DNA of 64,000 nucleotides from Isochrysis galbana. Its lineage: Eukaryota; Haptophyta; Isochrysidales; Isochrysidaceae. The notes beneath the pieces are model-generated. The model was not told the origin of the DNA, searched no databases, and saw only the letters and a program-made list of their open reading frames with translations. Made by a program: the position numbers and the translations under genes. The first letter of the stretch is position 1. Every line of letters starts with the position of its first letter. Positions 63,113 through 64,000 of this stretch are shown one piece after another. Location: the NCBI GenBank assembly GCA_018136815.1, contig CM030936.1:4292474-4356473 (forward strand). Direction: 5' to 3'.

Positions 63113-63522
63113 TGTCGCATTCGCGAATCGACACTCGTTAGGCTTCGCTCTTCTCTCTTCTCTTCGTCGTTCGGTATTTATCGTCATAATTCTCTGCTTT
63201 CTCTGGTTCTCGGTCAAAAGCTTCGCTTGGATGCATGGGATCGTGGGTTGTGGAGCGCCCTCTCTCTTTCTCTGGAAAGAGAAGGGAAGTTTCCCCACCT
63301 TTCTTCCTCCCAGGCGCCTCGCGAATAGGTTAAATTTGCTATCTCCCCTGCGTTTCTTTATCTGCTTCTGGGGGCAATCAGGTTTAATTTGCGACCTCTT
63401 CGTATCTCCCCCTTAGGCATATCGCACTTCTCTCGTCTTATTCGGTAGGTCTCTTGGAATCCTGCGTAGCAAGATTGCCTCTCGTTTCCGTTATGGTGCG
63501 ATTCCCGTTCGAGACAAGATCG
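63113..63522 (+). repeat. LTR/leader-like repeat X, copy 2
   Basis: Matches the reverse complement of 27841-28245 nearly base for base and continues into the region hidden by the gap at 27741. No pol ORF follows, so it is a solo or truncated copy. Confidence 0.65.
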
Positions 63523-63552
63523 CCGACAGATCGCCCTTTGGTCGCCGCGCCT

Positions 63553-63613
63553 ACCGCCGGCTTGGCCCCTTCCTCATTGCCCTCAGGCCCTATGGGCCAT
63601 CACAATTCGTCAG
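63553..63613 (+). repeat. Hairpin repeat family, partial copy 3
   Basis: CCTCATTGCCCTCAGGCCC ... CACAATTCGTCA as at 37440-37479, directly after block X and without the hairpin part. Confidence 0.55.
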
Positions 63614-63849
63614 AATCGAGCGAGCGAAAGGCGCTCCGGCCCAATGCGTGAGCGCGTCGTGCGCAACAGCGGCGCTGCCGCGACCACAAGGAGAGCTTTC
63701 TCCATTGCGCGCGGGCGCAGCGCGCGGCGCCGCCTCACTCCACGCAGCCGTGCCTGCCTGCGCCGCCTGCACCCGGCAATCCACATGTGCTGCGCCAGGG
63801 CGAGGAGGGAGTCCTCCAACTCCTGCGCGGTGTAGGGGAGAGTGGGCAT
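63610..63849 (-). CDS. Possible small ORF or exon at the window end
   Basis: Reads MPTLPYTAQELEDSLLALAQ, a natural amphipathic helix, then Arg-rich sequence to a stop within the repeat. It could be the tail of a gene entering from beyond the window or part of a mobile element. No family is recognised. Confidence 0.2.
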   Translation of the reverse strand: MPTLPYTAQELEDSLLALAQHMWIAGCRRRRQARLRGVRRRRALRPRAMEKALLVVAAAPLLRTTRSRIGPERLSLARF

Positions 63850-64000
63850 CCCAGCGGCGAGATCGCTCTTTCAACCGAGTACCAGCGGAAATCTTTTTTT
63901 GCAGAGCGGTTGTAAGATGGTTGAAGGAGCTGTTCCAACCACGCTCCTCAAACCTTACGAGAACCTTGCAAAAATCCTCTATTATTTTTACCACCGACTT

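Overview
The window looks like nuclear DNA of a GC-rich, flagellated unicellular alga or other protist. A haptophyte-like organism would fit, but that is a guess. The evidence for a eukaryote is spliceosomal introns (GT-AG and apparently GC-AG), two conserved splicing factors (cactin and SF3A3), a rolling-stone-like membrane protein, an F-box protein, a protein built from RPGRIP1-type C2 repeats (a ciliary family), a chromodomain Ty3/gypsy retrotransposon, a LINE and small DNA transposons. (CT)n/(GA)n and poly-C/poly-G tracts are everywhere. One 100-N assembly gap lies at 27741-27840.

Layout. 1-4000: the 3' end of a proline-rich membrane protein gene, an integrase remnant, a degenerate LINE 5' end and an LTR-like repeat. 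4406-13142: a ten-exon gene (+) for a protein of about 2,469 residues with roughly eleven tandem C2-like repeats. 13150-14400: tandem repeats. 14790-17121: cactin (-), six exons. 17100-20800: repeats, including a second 0.8-kb LTR-like copy. 20801-28245: a Ty3/gypsy chromovirus (-) whose single 2,306-residue ORF carries a phage-type DNA methyltransferase domain ahead of protease, RT, RNase H, integrase and chromodomain. 28606-29074 and 29294-29850: two non-autonomous DNA transposons with clear terminal repeats and target-site duplications. 30867-33275: a secreted flavin amine oxidase gene (+) with an in-frame TAA. 34338-36000: a proline-rich ORF, a second methyltransferase fragment and an AT-rich orphan ORF. 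36478-37480: LTR-like and hairpin repeats. 38035-40246: SF3A3 (+). 41097-42538: a tandem repeat and an orphan ORF near direct repeats. 45883-46785: a rolling-stone-like membrane protein (+). 47359-51408: a LINE (+) with a CCCH-finger ORF1 and an endonuclease/RT ORF2 broken by frameshifts. 51455-52956: an AT-rich island with an aspartyl/asparaginyl beta-hydroxylase-like gene (-) between inverted repeats. 54214-57946: a poorly resolved multi-exon membrane protein region. 59680-60687: an F-box protein (-). 61228-64000: repeats, including another copy of the gypsy 5' end.

Host genes are separated by long repeat-rich spacers and do not form operons. Cactin and SF3A3 both act in pre-mRNA splicing, but I see no sign that they are co-regulated. 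The most unusual features are the methyltransferase-bearing retrotransposon, with a second divergent methyltransferase fragment about 8 kb away, and the long tandem array of RPGRIP1-type C2 domains.
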